The position numbers and the translations under genes are program-made. A stretch of DNA of 64,000 nucleotides from the NCBI GenBank assembly GCA_002706685.1, contig PALV01000010.1, positions 1-64,000 on the forward strand, given 5' to 3'. The DNA comes from Gammaproteobacteria bacterium (GTDB taxonomy: Bacteria > Pseudomonadota > Gammaproteobacteria > Pseudomonadales > Pseudohongiellaceae). The notes under the pieces are model-generated. The model was not told the DNA's origin and did no database searches. It was given only the letters and a program-made list of their open reading frames with translations. This document shows positions 26,196-35,206 of this stretch, piece after piece; positions within the stretch are counted from its first letter, which is position 1, and each line of letters begins with the position of its first letter.

Positions 26196-27152
26196 ATGAG
26201 CACACCGGTTCTGACGCTTGAAAACGTCACTAAACGCTATGGCGACTTTACCGCCGTCGACCAGATCAACCTGAGCATACCGCAGGGCTCTGTCTATGGT
26301 TTTCTGGGACCCAATGGGGCCGGCAAAACCACCACCATCCGCATGATTCTCGACATCATCCGTCCGGATACCGGCCATATCGATGTGCTGGGCCACCGTT
26401 CGGCCATGGATGTGCGTCACCGCATCGGTTACCTGCCCGAAGAAAAGGGCCTGTACAAGAAAATGAAGGTCTGGGCCATCATCAGCTACTTTGCCACGCT
26501 GAAGGGCATGTCGCGCAGTGCTGCCCGCCACAAGGCATTTGAGTTGCTGGAGCGCTATGGTCTGAAGGACTTTGCCGAATCCAGCATCGAGTCATTGTCC
26601 AAGGGCATGGGCCAGAAAGTGCAGGTATTGGCCTCCATTGCCCACGAACCCGAGCTGGTCATTCTGGATGAGCCATTCTCCGGACTGGACCCGGTCAATC
26701 AGGAAGTGCTGGAGCAGCTGATCAAGGACCTGTCGGCCAATGGTCAGACCGTGATTTTCTCCACGCACATCATGCAGCATGCCGAACGTCTGTGTCAGCG
26801 CCTGCTGCTGATTACCCAGGGCCGCAAGGTGTTTGATGGCACGGTCAGTGAGGCACATGCCATCATTCCGCGCCGCGTCGTGCTGGAAACGCGGGGCGAT
26901 ATCCATTCGGTGCGCCAGCTGGACGGTGTGCTGTCGGTTCAGGAGCAGCCTCCAGACGACGGCAGCGCCCGGGCCAACGGGACTCGGCAATGGGAGCTGT
27001 ATGTAAAAGAACAGGCCGACCCGCAACAGATACTGCAGCACTGCTTTGAGAATGGTGTCTCACTCAGTCGCTTCGATTTCACTCAGGCCAGTCTGCATGA
27101 TGTGTTTGTGCATCTGGTTGGCAAGGAAGCCCGGGAGCATAATTTTAGATGA
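26196..27152 (+). CDS. ABC transporter ATP-binding protein, NatA/CcmA type
   Basis: 318 residues: Walker A GPNGAGKTTT, signature LSKGMGQKVQV, Walker B LVILDEPFSGLDP and the switch His in IFSTHIMQHAE. The C-terminal 90 residues form the extra domain usual in ABC-2 exporters. With the permease it makes a small-molecule, ion or polymer exporter of the Nat type; substrate unknown. The stop overlaps the permease start by 4 bp (ATGA), so the two are translated together. Confidence 0.93.
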   Translation: MSTPVLTLENVTKRYGDFTAVDQINLSIPQGSVYGFLGPNGAGKTTTIRMILDIIRPDTGHIDVLGHRSAMDVRHRIGYLPEEKGLYKKMKVWAIISYFATLKGMSRSAARHKAFELLERYGLKDFAESSIESLSKGMGQKVQVLASIAHEPELVILDEPFSGLDPVNQEVLEQLIKDLSANGQTVIFSTHIMQHAERLCQRLLLITQGRKVFDGTVSEAHAIIPRRVVLETRGDIHSVRQLDGVLSVQEQPPDDGSARANGTRQWELYVKEQADPQQILQHCFENGVSLSRFDFTQASLHDVFVHLVGKEAREHNFR

Positions 27153-28741
27153 GAGTGACGCTGCTGATCGCCTGGCGCGAGTTCATGGAAAACGTCAAAA
27201 CCAAGGGCTTCTGGATTGGCGTCCTGCTAGTGCCAATTGTCTTTTTTCTGATCTTCCATATCTCAAGCCGTCTGGCCACCGCCACACCGACGCGCTATTT
27301 CATGCTGATTGACCAGTCTGGTGAGTACGGCGGCGCGGTTGCCACGGCCATCAGCCGCGAACACCAGCGCCAGGTTATGCAGGAGTTCATGCGCTATCTG
27401 CAGGCAAACCGCGTTGATATGGGTGGCGCTCCACCGCCACAGGCGCCAGCCAACCAGCTCGATCAGCTGATGGATGATTTTGGCAATGACGAAGTGTCTG
27501 CGCTTGATGACTGGCTGAGCAATGGCGGCCTGGACATGGCGCTGCAGATGGCCCGGCCCTACCTGCGTGAAGATGCGCCGCCCTTCACGCCACCACGACG
27601 ACAGTTCATTGCCATTGATCCGCCAGTCGATCTGGACACCAGTGCGCCACCGCAGACCATTGTGGAATACATGCGCCCCTATCTGAATGGCGAGCGACGC
27701 CTGCAGCACGACGGGACCGCCGTACCCCTGTTTGCCTTGATACTGGTGCCAGCCAATGTCGCCGGTGATGTGGTGCGACCTGACTCACTGGAGCGCCTGA
27801 TGCTGTCTGATGGCACGCCCACTGGCGTTCAGTACTGGGCCGCCAACCTGACAGATACGCGCCTTTCCAATGCCATCCAGGGCAGTCTCAACAACACCAT
27901 CCGCCAGCAGGAGTTTGCCGCGCAGGGCATTGATATCCAGGCGGTGCGCGACATCCAGAGAACCCGCCTGCCCCTGAGCCGGCTGGATCCTGGCAAACAG
28001 CTGGGTGAGGCCGAGGTCAGCATGGCCGACACCTTCCGGCAGTGGGCGCCGATGGGTTTTGTGTATCTGATTTTTATCTCCCTGATGCAGAGTGTGCAGT
28101 ACCTGCTCAGCAATACCATTGAAGAAAAATCCAATCGCATTATCGAAGTGCTGCTGGCCTCGGTGACACCGGGCGAGTTGATGATGGGCAAACTGCTCGG
28201 CATTGGCGCCACCGGCATTACGACCATCCTGGCCTGGATTACCTCGTTTTTTGTGTTTCTGCAGCTGTACCAGACGGTTGAAACGGCCGCCATTGTGCAG
28301 ATTCTGGACGTGTTGCTGAGCTCGGATCTGATTCCCTACTTTGTGTTCTATTATCTGTGTTGTTACGCGCTGTATGCGGGCATCTTCCTGGCCATCGGCA
28401 GTCTCTGTAATACGCTGAAGGAGGCCCAGAGCCTGATCATGCCACTGATCATGATTCTGATCGTGCCGGTGCTGACGATGAGCTTTATCGCCCAGGACCC
28501 TAACGGCACCATGGCCCGCGTCATGTCCTGGATTCCGCTGTTCACGCCATTTACCATGATGAACCGTGCCGCCGCGCAGCCACCCATGGTGGATGTGGTG
28601 GGAACAACCATTGTGCTGGTGCTGACCACAATCGCTGTGTTGTGGCTGTCCGGGCGTATCTTCCGGCAGGGCATTCTGCGCACCGGTCAACCGCCGCGCA
28701 TCGTTGAAGTGTGGCGCATGTTACGACGACGCCGTGTATAA
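27149..28741 (+). CDS. ABC-2 type permease, NatB-like
   Basis: 530 residues. One N-terminal transmembrane helix (WIGVLLVPIVFFLIFHI), a periplasmic domain of about 270 residues, then a cluster of five to six helices (PMGFVYLIFISLMQSVQYLL, GATGITTILAWITSFFVFLQ, SLIMPLIMILIVPVLTMSFI and a last one VVGTTIVLVLTTIAVLWL). The motif EEKSNRIIEVLLASV is the coupling helix region that contacts the ATPase, diagnostic for this family. Forms an operon with the ATPase gene upstream. Confidence 0.92.
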   Translation: MRVTLLIAWREFMENVKTKGFWIGVLLVPIVFFLIFHISSRLATATPTRYFMLIDQSGEYGGAVATAISREHQRQVMQEFMRYLQANRVDMGGAPPPQAPANQLDQLMDDFGNDEVSALDDWLSNGGLDMALQMARPYLREDAPPFTPPRRQFIAIDPPVDLDTSAPPQTIVEYMRPYLNGERRLQHDGTAVPLFALILVPANVAGDVVRPDSLERLMLSDGTPTGVQYWAANLTDTRLSNAIQGSLNNTIRQQEFAAQGIDIQAVRDIQRTRLPLSRLDPGKQLGEAEVSMADTFRQWAPMGFVYLIFISLMQSVQYLLSNTIEEKSNRIIEVLLASVTPGELMMGKLLGIGATGITTILAWITSFFVFLQLYQTVETAAIVQILDVLLSSDLIPYFVFYYLCCYALYAGIFLAIGSLCNTLKEAQSLIMPLIMILIVPVLTMSFIAQDPNGTMARVMSWIPLFTPFTMMNRAAAQPPMVDVVGTTIVLVLTTIAVLWLSGRIFRQGILRTGQPPRIVEVWRMLRRRRV

Positions 28742-28773
28742 AAGGCCTGCAGGCCAAGTGAGGACTCACCATT

Positions 28774-29814
28774 ATGCGTGAAACCATGGAGAATCGCGGC
28801 TTTCTGGTGGTGCTGGCGGGCATCTCAGCGGCGTTTCTGTTGATCTTGTTGCCGTTCTGGAGCGCCATCTTCTGGGCCTGTGTCATGAGCCTGCTGTTTA
28901 ATCCGCTACAGCGTCGCATGGTCCGCATCTTTAAGGGACGGGAGTCTCTGGCAGCCCTGGTTACGCTGCTGCTGGGCATGGTGCTGGTCGTCATCCCGGT
29001 CATCGCCATCGTGTTTGCCTTCATCAATGAGGGCGCCCAGCTTTACGAGTCCATCGAGAGCCGGGAAATCAATCCGTCGGAATTCATTAACCAGATCGGC
29101 ACCGCCGTGCCCATCCTGCCCGAACTATTACAACGCCTGGGCATCGACACCTCCAACCTGCGCAGCTATCTGTCCGAATCGGCCGTGGGTCTGAGTCGCA
29201 TCATTTCGCAGGAGGCGCTGGTGGTGGGTCGCAACACCGTTGCGTTCACACTCAATCTTGCCCTGATGCTGTATCTGACCTTCTTCCTGCTTCGCGATGG
29301 CGAGACCATCGTCAACTGGATGCGCAAAGCCCTGCCTCTTAACGAGGATCGCCGCCAGGTACTGTTCAGCAAGTTTGCGGAAGTTTCCCGCGCCACCGTT
29401 AAGGGCAACCTGGTGGTCGCCATCGTGCAGGGTGGCCTGGGCGGTTTTATATTCTGGATGCTGGACCTGCAGGCGCCGGTGCTGTGGGCGGTGGTCATGG
29501 CCTTTCTGTCACTGGTGCCCGCAGTGGGTGCCTCGCTGGTGTGGATACCGGTGGCGATATACATGTACGCCACCGGCGACTGGATGAAGGCCTCGATACT
29601 GGTTGCCTACGGTGCCGTTGTCATCGGGCTGGCAGACAATGTATTGCGCCCCATACTGGTCGGCCGCGATACCAAGCTACCGGACTATATGGTGCTGTTT
29701 TCCACACTGGGTGGCATCGCACTGCTGGGCATTAACGGCTTTGTCATCGGCCCGCTGATTGCGGCGCTGTTTCTGAGCTTCTGGAGCATTTTCAGCAAGG
29801 AATTTAACGGCTGA
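28774..29814 (+). CDS. AI-2E/PerM-family transporter
   Basis: 346 residues, eight predicted transmembrane helices, with the family blocks FLLRDGETIVNWMRKALPL (central), VQGGLGGFIFWMLDL and LVWIPVAIYMYATGDW, and GLADNVLRPILVGRDTKLPD near the end. Members are permeases of the AI-2 exporter (TqsA/PerM) superfamily; some instead transport Na+/H+ or small anions. The substrate is not predictable. 32 bp downstream of the ABC permease, on the same strand and possibly in the same transcript. Confidence 0.9.
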   Translation: MRETMENRGFLVVLAGISAAFLLILLPFWSAIFWACVMSLLFNPLQRRMVRIFKGRESLAALVTLLLGMVLVVIPVIAIVFAFINEGAQLYESIESREINPSEFINQIGTAVPILPELLQRLGIDTSNLRSYLSESAVGLSRIISQEALVVGRNTVAFTLNLALMLYLTFFLLRDGETIVNWMRKALPLNEDRRQVLFSKFAEVSRATVKGNLVVAIVQGGLGGFIFWMLDLQAPVLWAVVMAFLSLVPAVGASLVWIPVAIYMYATGDWMKASILVAYGAVVIGLADNVLRPILVGRDTKLPDYMVLFSTLGGIALLGINGFVIGPLIAALFLSFWSIFSKEFNG

Positions 29815-29882
29815 ATGCACTTGCCGCCCTGCTGCGCTAGAATAGCCGCTTGATTGACTTACAACCCCGGGGAACAGTCGCT

Positions 29883-30692
29883 TTGAACCAACGCCAGATC
29901 AGTTTTATTGGCGCCGGCAACATGGCAAACAGCCTGATTCGAGGCCTGCTTGCCAAAGACGTGCCCGCGCATAATATCGCCGCCACCGATATCGACAGTG
30001 ACAAGCTGTCCCAGCTCGCCAGCGAGTGTGGCATTCGCACCGGTGACACCTCCTCTGTCGCCTCCGAAGCCGATGTCATTGTGCTGGCCGTCAAACCACA
30101 GGTGATGGCCAGTGTCTGCGAAGCGCTGCGTCCGCTGATTGGTAAAAAAGACTGCCTGATTATTTCCATTGCTGCCGGCATTCCGGTCAGCTCGCTGGCC
30201 AGTTGGCTGGGTGACGACAGGGCCATTGTCCGCTGCATGCCCAATACACCATCGCTGGTAGGCGAGGGCGCCACAGGCCTGTTTGCCAATGCCCGATGCA
30301 GCGAACAGCACCAGCAACTGGCCGGCGACATCATGGCGGCCGTGGGCATCGCCTGCTGGCTGGACCAGGAACAGGACATCGACGCCGTGACGGCGCTATC
30401 CGGCAGCGGCCCGGCCTACTTCTTTCTGATGATGGAAGCCATGGAAAAAGCCGGTACGGCCATGGGACTGACTGCCGAAACGGCACGGCAGCTCGCCATT
30501 CAGACCGCTCTGGGTGCTGGTAAACTGGCTGCAAACAGCGATGTCCCGCCGGATGAACTGCGCCGGCGCGTGACCTCGCCAGGTGGAACAACCGAACAGG
30601 CTCTACTGTCATTCCAGCGCGACGGCTTTGAATCCATCGTTGAAACCGCCATGAAAGCGGCGCAGCAACGCGCTGCCGAACTGGCCAAATAA
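29883..30692 (+). CDS. proC: Pyrroline-5-carboxylate reductase
   Basis: About 269 residues. Last step of proline synthesis: NAD(P)H-dependent reduction of pyrroline-5-carboxylate. Rossmann motif FIGAGNMANSLIRGL at the N-terminus, VLAVKPQVM, RCMPNTPSLVGEG, and the C-terminal signature (ALSGSGPAYFFLMMEAM, then GGTTEQALLSFQ). TTG start at 29883 chosen: GGGGA stands nine bases upstream and this brings the Rossmann motif to the usual position; another TTG eleven codons earlier is open. It starts the conserved run proC-yggT-metX-metW-rdgB-hemW. Confidence 0.96.
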   Translation: MNQRQISFIGAGNMANSLIRGLLAKDVPAHNIAATDIDSDKLSQLASECGIRTGDTSSVASEADVIVLAVKPQVMASVCEALRPLIGKKDCLIISIAAGIPVSSLASWLGDDRAIVRCMPNTPSLVGEGATGLFANARCSEQHQQLAGDIMAAVGIACWLDQEQDIDAVTALSGSGPAYFFLMMEAMEKAGTAMGLTAETARQLAIQTALGAGKLAANSDVPPDELRRRVTSPGGTTEQALLSFQRDGFESIVETAMKAAQQRAAELAK

Positions 30693-30733
30693 GCTTAAAT
30701 TCAACAGACACGAAATAGCGGGACAGGATAAAC

Positions 30734-31312
30734 ATGAACACTATCGGCGACATCGGAACCTTGCTTGTCAGTACGCTGGGCTCACTTTATCTGATGGCTA
30801 TCCTGCTGCGATTCCTGCTGCAATTGTCGCGTGCTGACTTTTATAACCCGATTACACAAATGATCGTGCGCTTCACCGATCCGGGCGTGCAGATTTTCCG
30901 CCGTATAATCCCGGGTATCCGCGGCATTGATCTGTCATCGCTGGTGCTGGCCATCGTGTTTCAGTGCGCCGCCATGTACGCACTGATCTTTCTGGCCGGC
31001 CTGCAGTTCCCGAATTTTGGCCTGATTCTGACCTGGGGTCTGGCGGGAATACTCAGCTTTATTCTGAATATCTATTTCTGGGGCATGCTGATATCCATCA
31101 TCGCCAGCTTCATCGCGCCCTTCAGCGGACACCCGGCACTGGTGCTGGTCCGACAGCTGACTGAACCGGTCATGGCACCGTTCCGGCGCCTGCTGCCGTC
31201 CATGGGTGGCCTGGATCTGTCACCCATCTTTGTGTTCCTGGCCATCCAGATCATCCGCATTGTGCTGATCATTCCGGTCCAGGCCAATCCACGCTTCGTG
31301 CTCGGACTCTAA
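30734..31312 (+). CDS. yggT: YggT-family membrane protein
   Basis: 192 residues, two repeats each containing two transmembrane helices: the first with [23 protein letters not shown] and [16 protein letters not shown], the second with FLLGHADI-like [19 protein letters not shown] and [23 protein letters not shown]. The repeated PhhxPhRRhhP pattern is diagnostic. YggT proteins are linked to osmotic tolerance, chloroplast homologues to thylakoid function, but the mechanism is not known. Lies between proC and metX. Confidence 0.92.
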   Translation: MNTIGDIGTLLVSTLGSLYLMAILLRFLLQLSRADFYNPITQMIVRFTDPGVQIFRRIIPGIRGIDLSSLVLAIVFQCAAMYALIFLAGLQFPNFGLILTWGLAGILSFILNIYFWGMLISIIASFIAPFSGHPALVLVRQLTEPVMAPFRRLLPSMGGLDLSPIFVFLAIQIIRIVLIIPVQANPRFVLGL

Positions 31313-31317
31313 ACACA

Positions 31318-32517
31318 ATGCCCGACGTGTTACCCGAAAATTCTGTGGGTCTGGTGACGCCACAGCTTTATCATTTTGATGAACCGCTACCGCTGCGCAG
31401 CGGCAAAGAGTTGAAGGCCTACGACCTGATGGTCGAAACCTATGGCGAACTCAATGCCGAGCGCAGCAATGCTATTCTGATCTGCCATGCCCTGAGTGGC
31501 GACCATCATGCGGCCGGTTATCACAGTATGGATGACCGCAAACCAGGCTGGTGGGATGTCGCGATAGGACCTGGCAAACCCATCGACACCAATCACTTTT
31601 TTGTGGTGTGCCTGAACAATCTGGGTGGTTGTGCCGGCAGCACCGGGCCGGCCTCGATGAATCCCGACACTGGCACTTGGTACGGTCCCGATTTTCCGGT
31701 GGTCACTGTGCGCGACTGGGTCAACAGTCAGGCGCGCCTGGCCGACCGTCTGGGCATCGACAAATGGGCTGCTGTCATTGGTGGCAGTCTGGGTGGCATG
31801 CAGGTAATGCGCTGGTCTATCAGTTATCCCGAGCGTGTCCGTCACGCCATCATGATGGCAGTGGCACCGAAACTGTCGGCACAGAACATCGCGTTTAATG
31901 AAGTCGCGCGGCAGTCTATCACCGCTGATCCTGATTTCCATGCCGGCCGCTATCGTGAACACAACACGCTGCCCAAGCGCGGTGTGATGCTGGCACGCAT
32001 GGTCGGCCACATTACCTACCTGTCTGACAGCGCCATGCGGGAAAAATTCGGCAAAGCGTCCGAACAGCTGAAGCAGGCGTCGCTGAATCTGGGCCGTGAT
32101 CTGCGTGCAGGAAAACTGAGCTTTGGCTTTGATGTCGACTTCCAGGTGGAAAGTTACCTGCATTACCAGGGCGAACGCTTTTCTGAGACATTTGACGCCA
32201 ACACCTATCTGCTGATGACCAAGGCACTCGATTATTTTGACCCCAGCGTCGACTACGACGGCGATCTGAGCAAGGCATTCGCCAACAGCGATTGTCGCTT
32301 TATGCTGGTGTCATTCAGCACTGACTGGCGCTTTCCACCGGAACGTACCCGGGAGATTGTCACCGCACTGCTGAAGGCCGGCAAACAGGTCAGCTACCTG
32401 GATATCGAAGCCGATCAGGGTCATGACGCATTCTTATTGCCAGTGCCACGCTACATGCAGGCACTGACCACCTATCTTGATCGCGTCAAGCTGGAGATCA
32501 GTTCTCATGCGGCCTGA
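31318..32517 (+). CDS. metX: Homoserine O-acyltransferase
   Basis: 399 residues, alpha/beta hydrolase fold. The nucleophile Ser is in [10 protein letters not shown]; the acid and His are in the C-terminal part ([10 protein letters not shown] and [10 protein letters not shown]). It activates homoserine for methionine synthesis by O-acetylation or O-succinylation. In gammaproteobacteria where metX overlaps metW, as here, the acyl donor is often succinyl-CoA, but this cannot be fixed from the sequence. The gene end overlaps metW by 11 bp. Confidence 0.95.
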   Translation: MPDVLPENSVGLVTPQLYHFDEPLPLRSGKELKAYDLMVETYGELNAERSNAILICHALSGDHHAAGYHSMDDRKPGWWDVAIGPGKPIDTNHFFVVCLNNLGGCAGSTGPASMNPDTGTWYGPDFPVVTVRDWVNSQARLADRLGIDKWAAVIGGSLGGMQVMRWSISYPERVRHAIMMAVAPKLSAQNIAFNEVARQSITADPDFHAGRYREHNTLPKRGVMLARMVGHITYLSDSAMREKFGKASEQLKQASLNLGRDLRAGKLSFGFDVDFQVESYLHYQGERFSETFDANTYLLMTKALDYFDPSVDYDGDLSKAFANSDCRFMLVSFSTDWRFPPERTREIVTALLKAGKQVSYLDIEADQGHDAFLLPVPRYMQALTTYLDRVKLEISSHAA

Positions 32518-33121
32518 TCTGGACATTATTCAAAAGTGGATTGAACCTGGCAGCCGCGTGCTGGACCTGGGTTGTGGCGACGGCGCCCTGCTGGCCTATC
32601 TGCGTGATAAAAAGCAGATCCACGGCATTGGCCTGGAGATCGACAACCATAAGATCAATGGCTGTCTGGACAAGGGAATCAGTGTGATTCAGCAGGACCT
32701 GAACAAGGGACTGCAGAATTTTGAGTCGCAAAGCTTTGATACTGTGCTGCTGACCCAGACACTGCAGGCCGTGCATTTCCCCGACAAACTGGTCGACGAA
32801 ATGCTGCGCATAGGCAAGAACTGCATTGTCACTTTCCCTAATTTCGGCAACTGGAAGAGCCGTGCCTACCTGGCATTCAAGGGGCGTATGCCGGTTTCTG
32901 ATTTCATGCCTTATGAGTGGTTCGACACACCCAACATTCATTTTTGTACGGTAAAGGATTTTGACGAATTCTGCCGCAGCCGCGATATCGATGTGATCAC
33001 CCGAACAGTGGTGGACATCAAACATCGCGACAGCTGGATTATTCGCGCCTTTCCCAACCTGCTCAGCGAGATTGCCATCTATCATTTCAGTCGCAAACCT
33101 GCCAGAACCGAGGCTGCCTGA
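32507..33121 (+). CDS. metW: Methionine biosynthesis protein MetW
   Basis: About 204 residues. Class I methyltransferase fold with [15 protein letters not shown] (SAM-binding motif I), [10 protein letters not shown], and the MetW-specific [20 protein letters not shown] and [19 protein letters not shown]. Needed with MetX for methionine synthesis in many Proteobacteria; its own reaction is uncertain. The ATG at 32507 is inside the metX end, implying translational coupling. A longer upstream frame is not family-like. Confidence 0.95.
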   Translation: MRPDLDIIQKWIEPGSRVLDLGCGDGALLAYLRDKKQIHGIGLEIDNHKINGCLDKGISVIQQDLNKGLQNFESQSFDTVLLTQTLQAVHFPDKLVDEMLRIGKNCIVTFPNFGNWKSRAYLAFKGRMPVSDFMPYEWFDTPNIHFCTVKDFDEFCRSRDIDVITRTVVDIKHRDSWIIRAFPNLLSEIAIYHFSRKPARTEAA

Positions 33122-33123
33122 CA

Positions 33124-33804
33124 ATGAGCACTACAACATCCACATCAACGTTTCTTAAAAACCAGAAGATTGTGCTGGCCAGCAGCAACGCCGGCAAACT
33201 GGCCGAACTGCAGGCGCTGCTGAGTCCGCTGGGTGCAACCCTGATCAGTCAGGGTGATATGGCTGTGGATGATGCGGAAGAAACAGGTCTCACTTTTATA
33301 GAGAACGCCATTCTCAAGGCACGTCATGCCAGCGCCAAGACCGGCCTGCCTGCACTGGCAGACGACTCCGGTCTTGCCGTGGATGCACTGGGCGGCGCGC
33401 CTGGTATTTACTCCGCTCGTTTTGCCGCCGGTGATGTCGGCTCCCGCTGGGGCACCATGGAACGTTCGGCGCGCGATGCCGCCAACAACTACAAACTGTT
33501 GACCGAATTGCAGGATGTGCCAGAGGCCGAACGTACTGCCGCATTTCACTGCGTACTGGTATTTGTGCGCCATGCTGAAGATCCTGTACCGGTGGTCTGC
33601 CACGGCCAGTGGCACGGCCGCATTCTTCATGAACAGGCAGGCGAGGGTGGTTTTGGTTACGACCCGCTGTTTTACGTCCCCGCCACTGACTGCAGTTCTG
33701 CAGAGCTGCCCGCTGATCGCAAAAACCAGATCAGCCACCGCGCCCTTGCCATGCAGCTGCTGTTGCAGCAATTGACCGGGACACCGCCCGCCGCGTTGGC
33801 CTGA
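33124..33804 (+). CDS. rdgB: dITP/XTP pyrophosphatase (RdgB/HAM1)
   Basis: 226 residues. Removes deaminated purine triphosphates (dITP, XTP) from the nucleotide pool by hydrolysis to the monophosphate. Motifs: [17 protein letters not shown], the catalytic [20 protein letters not shown], and [10 protein letters not shown] near the end with the SHRALAM tail. It is slightly longer than E. coli RdgB (197) because of extra residues at the N-terminus and an insert ([16 protein letters not shown]). The start ATG lies 2 bp after the metW stop, and the end overlaps hemW by 1 bp. Confidence 0.96.
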   Translation: MSTTTSTSTFLKNQKIVLASSNAGKLAELQALLSPLGATLISQGDMAVDDAEETGLTFIENAILKARHASAKTGLPALADDSGLAVDALGGAPGIYSARFAAGDVGSRWGTMERSARDAANNYKLLTELQDVPEAERTAAFHCVLVFVRHAEDPVPVVCHGQWHGRILHEQAGEGGFGYDPLFYVPATDCSSAELPADRKNQISHRALAMQLLLQQLTGTPPAALA

Positions 33805-34988
33805 TGCTGACCCTGCCGCCTCTCAGCCTGTACATTCACGTACCCTGGTGTGTGCGTAAATGCCCCTATTGTGACTTCAATTCACACGAGAATGAGTCTG
33901 GCGAGCTGCCAGAAGACGACTACATCACGGCGCTGCTGGACGACCTCAAGCACGATCTGAAGTATGTTCAGCGCCGCGAGATTCAAAGTATTTTTATTGG
34001 CGGCGGCACGCCCAGTCTGCTGTCGGCCAAAGCCTACGCAAGACTGTTCGAGGGCCTGCAGCAGCATCTGACATTTGCCAGCGACATTGAAATCACGCTG
34101 GAGGCCAACCCGGGCACAGCGGAACGTGAAAAGTTTGCGGATTATTTTCTCGCCGGGATCAACCGGCTGTCGCTTGGGGTTCAGAGTTTTTCGCCCGAGC
34201 AACTGAAGAATCTCGGCCGAATCCACGACAGCCAGGATGCCGAACGTGCCATCGAGTATGCGCGCAATGCCGGGTTCAAACGGCTGAATATCGACATCAT
34301 GTACGGCCTGCAGCAACAGGCGCCGGAACAGGCACTGGCCGACCTGGAGCGGGCGATTGGTTTTGATCCCGAACATATCTCCTGGTATCAGCTGACCATC
34401 GAGCCGAATACCGCATTCTACAAGCAGCCACCGCCGCTGCCGGCAGAGGACACGCTGATCGACATGCAGGATGCCGGCCTGGCGCTACTGGAAGGCGCTG
34501 GCTACCAGCGCTATGAAATATCAGCCTTTGCAAAGCAGGGCGAACAGGCACGTCACAATATCAATTACTGGCAGTTCGGCGACTACCTGGGTATTGGCGC
34601 TGGCGCTCACGCCAAACTGACCCAGCCGCACCGGCAGCGCGTATTGCGGCTGCGCAAACGCAAGCAGCCGGGGCATTACCTGGCAGCGGCCAAACACAGC
34701 CTGGCGCAGGAAAGTACGAATCTGGCCAACCGATATCCCTACCTGGCCGATGCCTCGCCGATTGAGGCGGAAGAGTTGCCTCTGGAGTTTTTGCTGAATG
34801 CCCTGAGGCTGCGCGAGGGGTTCACAAAAACCCAGTTTGAGCAGCGCACCGGGCTGCCCTACACAGTAATAGCCGATAAGGTATCAGTGCTGCAAAAGCA
34901 GGGCTTGATGGATTCTTCAGATGAGCAGGTCACGACCACGATCAGAGGCTACCATTTCCTCAACAGTGTGCTGGGTTATTTTGTTTGA
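33804..34988 (+). CDS. hemW: Radical SAM heme chaperone HemW
   Basis: 394 residues. The radical SAM cysteines lie in PWCVRKCPYCDFNSHE (CxxxCxxC); FIGGGTPSLL and ISLGVQSF-like RLSLGVQSFSPEQL are family blocks, and the HemW C-terminal domain follows. HemW binds heme and delivers it to respiratory proteins; it was earlier called oxygen-independent coproporphyrinogen oxidase, which it is not. Lacks the extra residues of HemN. Start overlaps the rdgB stop (TGATG). Confidence 0.95.
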   Translation: MLTLPPLSLYIHVPWCVRKCPYCDFNSHENESGELPEDDYITALLDDLKHDLKYVQRREIQSIFIGGGTPSLLSAKAYARLFEGLQQHLTFASDIEITLEANPGTAEREKFADYFLAGINRLSLGVQSFSPEQLKNLGRIHDSQDAERAIEYARNAGFKRLNIDIMYGLQQQAPEQALADLERAIGFDPEHISWYQLTIEPNTAFYKQPPPLPAEDTLIDMQDAGLALLEGAGYQRYEISAFAKQGEQARHNINYWQFGDYLGIGAGAHAKLTQPHRQRVLRLRKRKQPGHYLAAAKHSLAQESTNLANRYPYLADASPIEAEELPLEFLLNALRLREGFTKTQFEQRTGLPYTVIADKVSVLQKQGLMDSSDEQVTTTIRGYHFLNSVLGYFV

Positions 34989-35176
34989 TGCCTGTCGAAC
35001 GTCGACCCGTAGCAGTGGGCTCTGGAGCCAGCGTCTGAGCTGCTCGCGCTGGCGAACATAAGCATCTGACCCTATTTAGCCCTCACTGAACGGACGGATT
35101 GTCTGTAGAATCATCGAGGTTATTGGCGATGCGTTTCTGCTAATTCCCGGCTAAACCATCTGCCACTCTCTTTTAA

Positions 35177-35182
35177 TATAAT
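35177..35182 (+). promoter_or_regulatory. Candidate -10 element before pelA
   Basis: A perfect TATAAT in an AT-rich stretch, 25 bases before the pelA ATG. No good -35 element stands at 16-18 bp, which would fit a promoter needing an activator. The resulting leader would be very short and has no Shine-Dalgarno sequence. Confidence 0.35.
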
Positions 35183-35206
35183 TATCAATGGTTTATATTT
35201 TCTTAA

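Noticed and set aside
27785..28690. 301-codon His/Gln-rich frame opposite the ABC permease
   Set aside because: Antisense to a well-supported permease; composition typical for the reverse complement of hydrophobic codons.
35060..35090. Possible second REP-like sequence before pelA (CATCTGACCCTATTTAG)
   Set aside because: It recalls REP-type sequences, but no inverted partner was found within 100 bp, so it is not listed as a repeat.
35120..35150. Possible sigma54 site upstream of pelA (TTGGC...TGC)
   Set aside because: The GG-to-GC spacing is 12 instead of 10 bp, so it does not satisfy the consensus.
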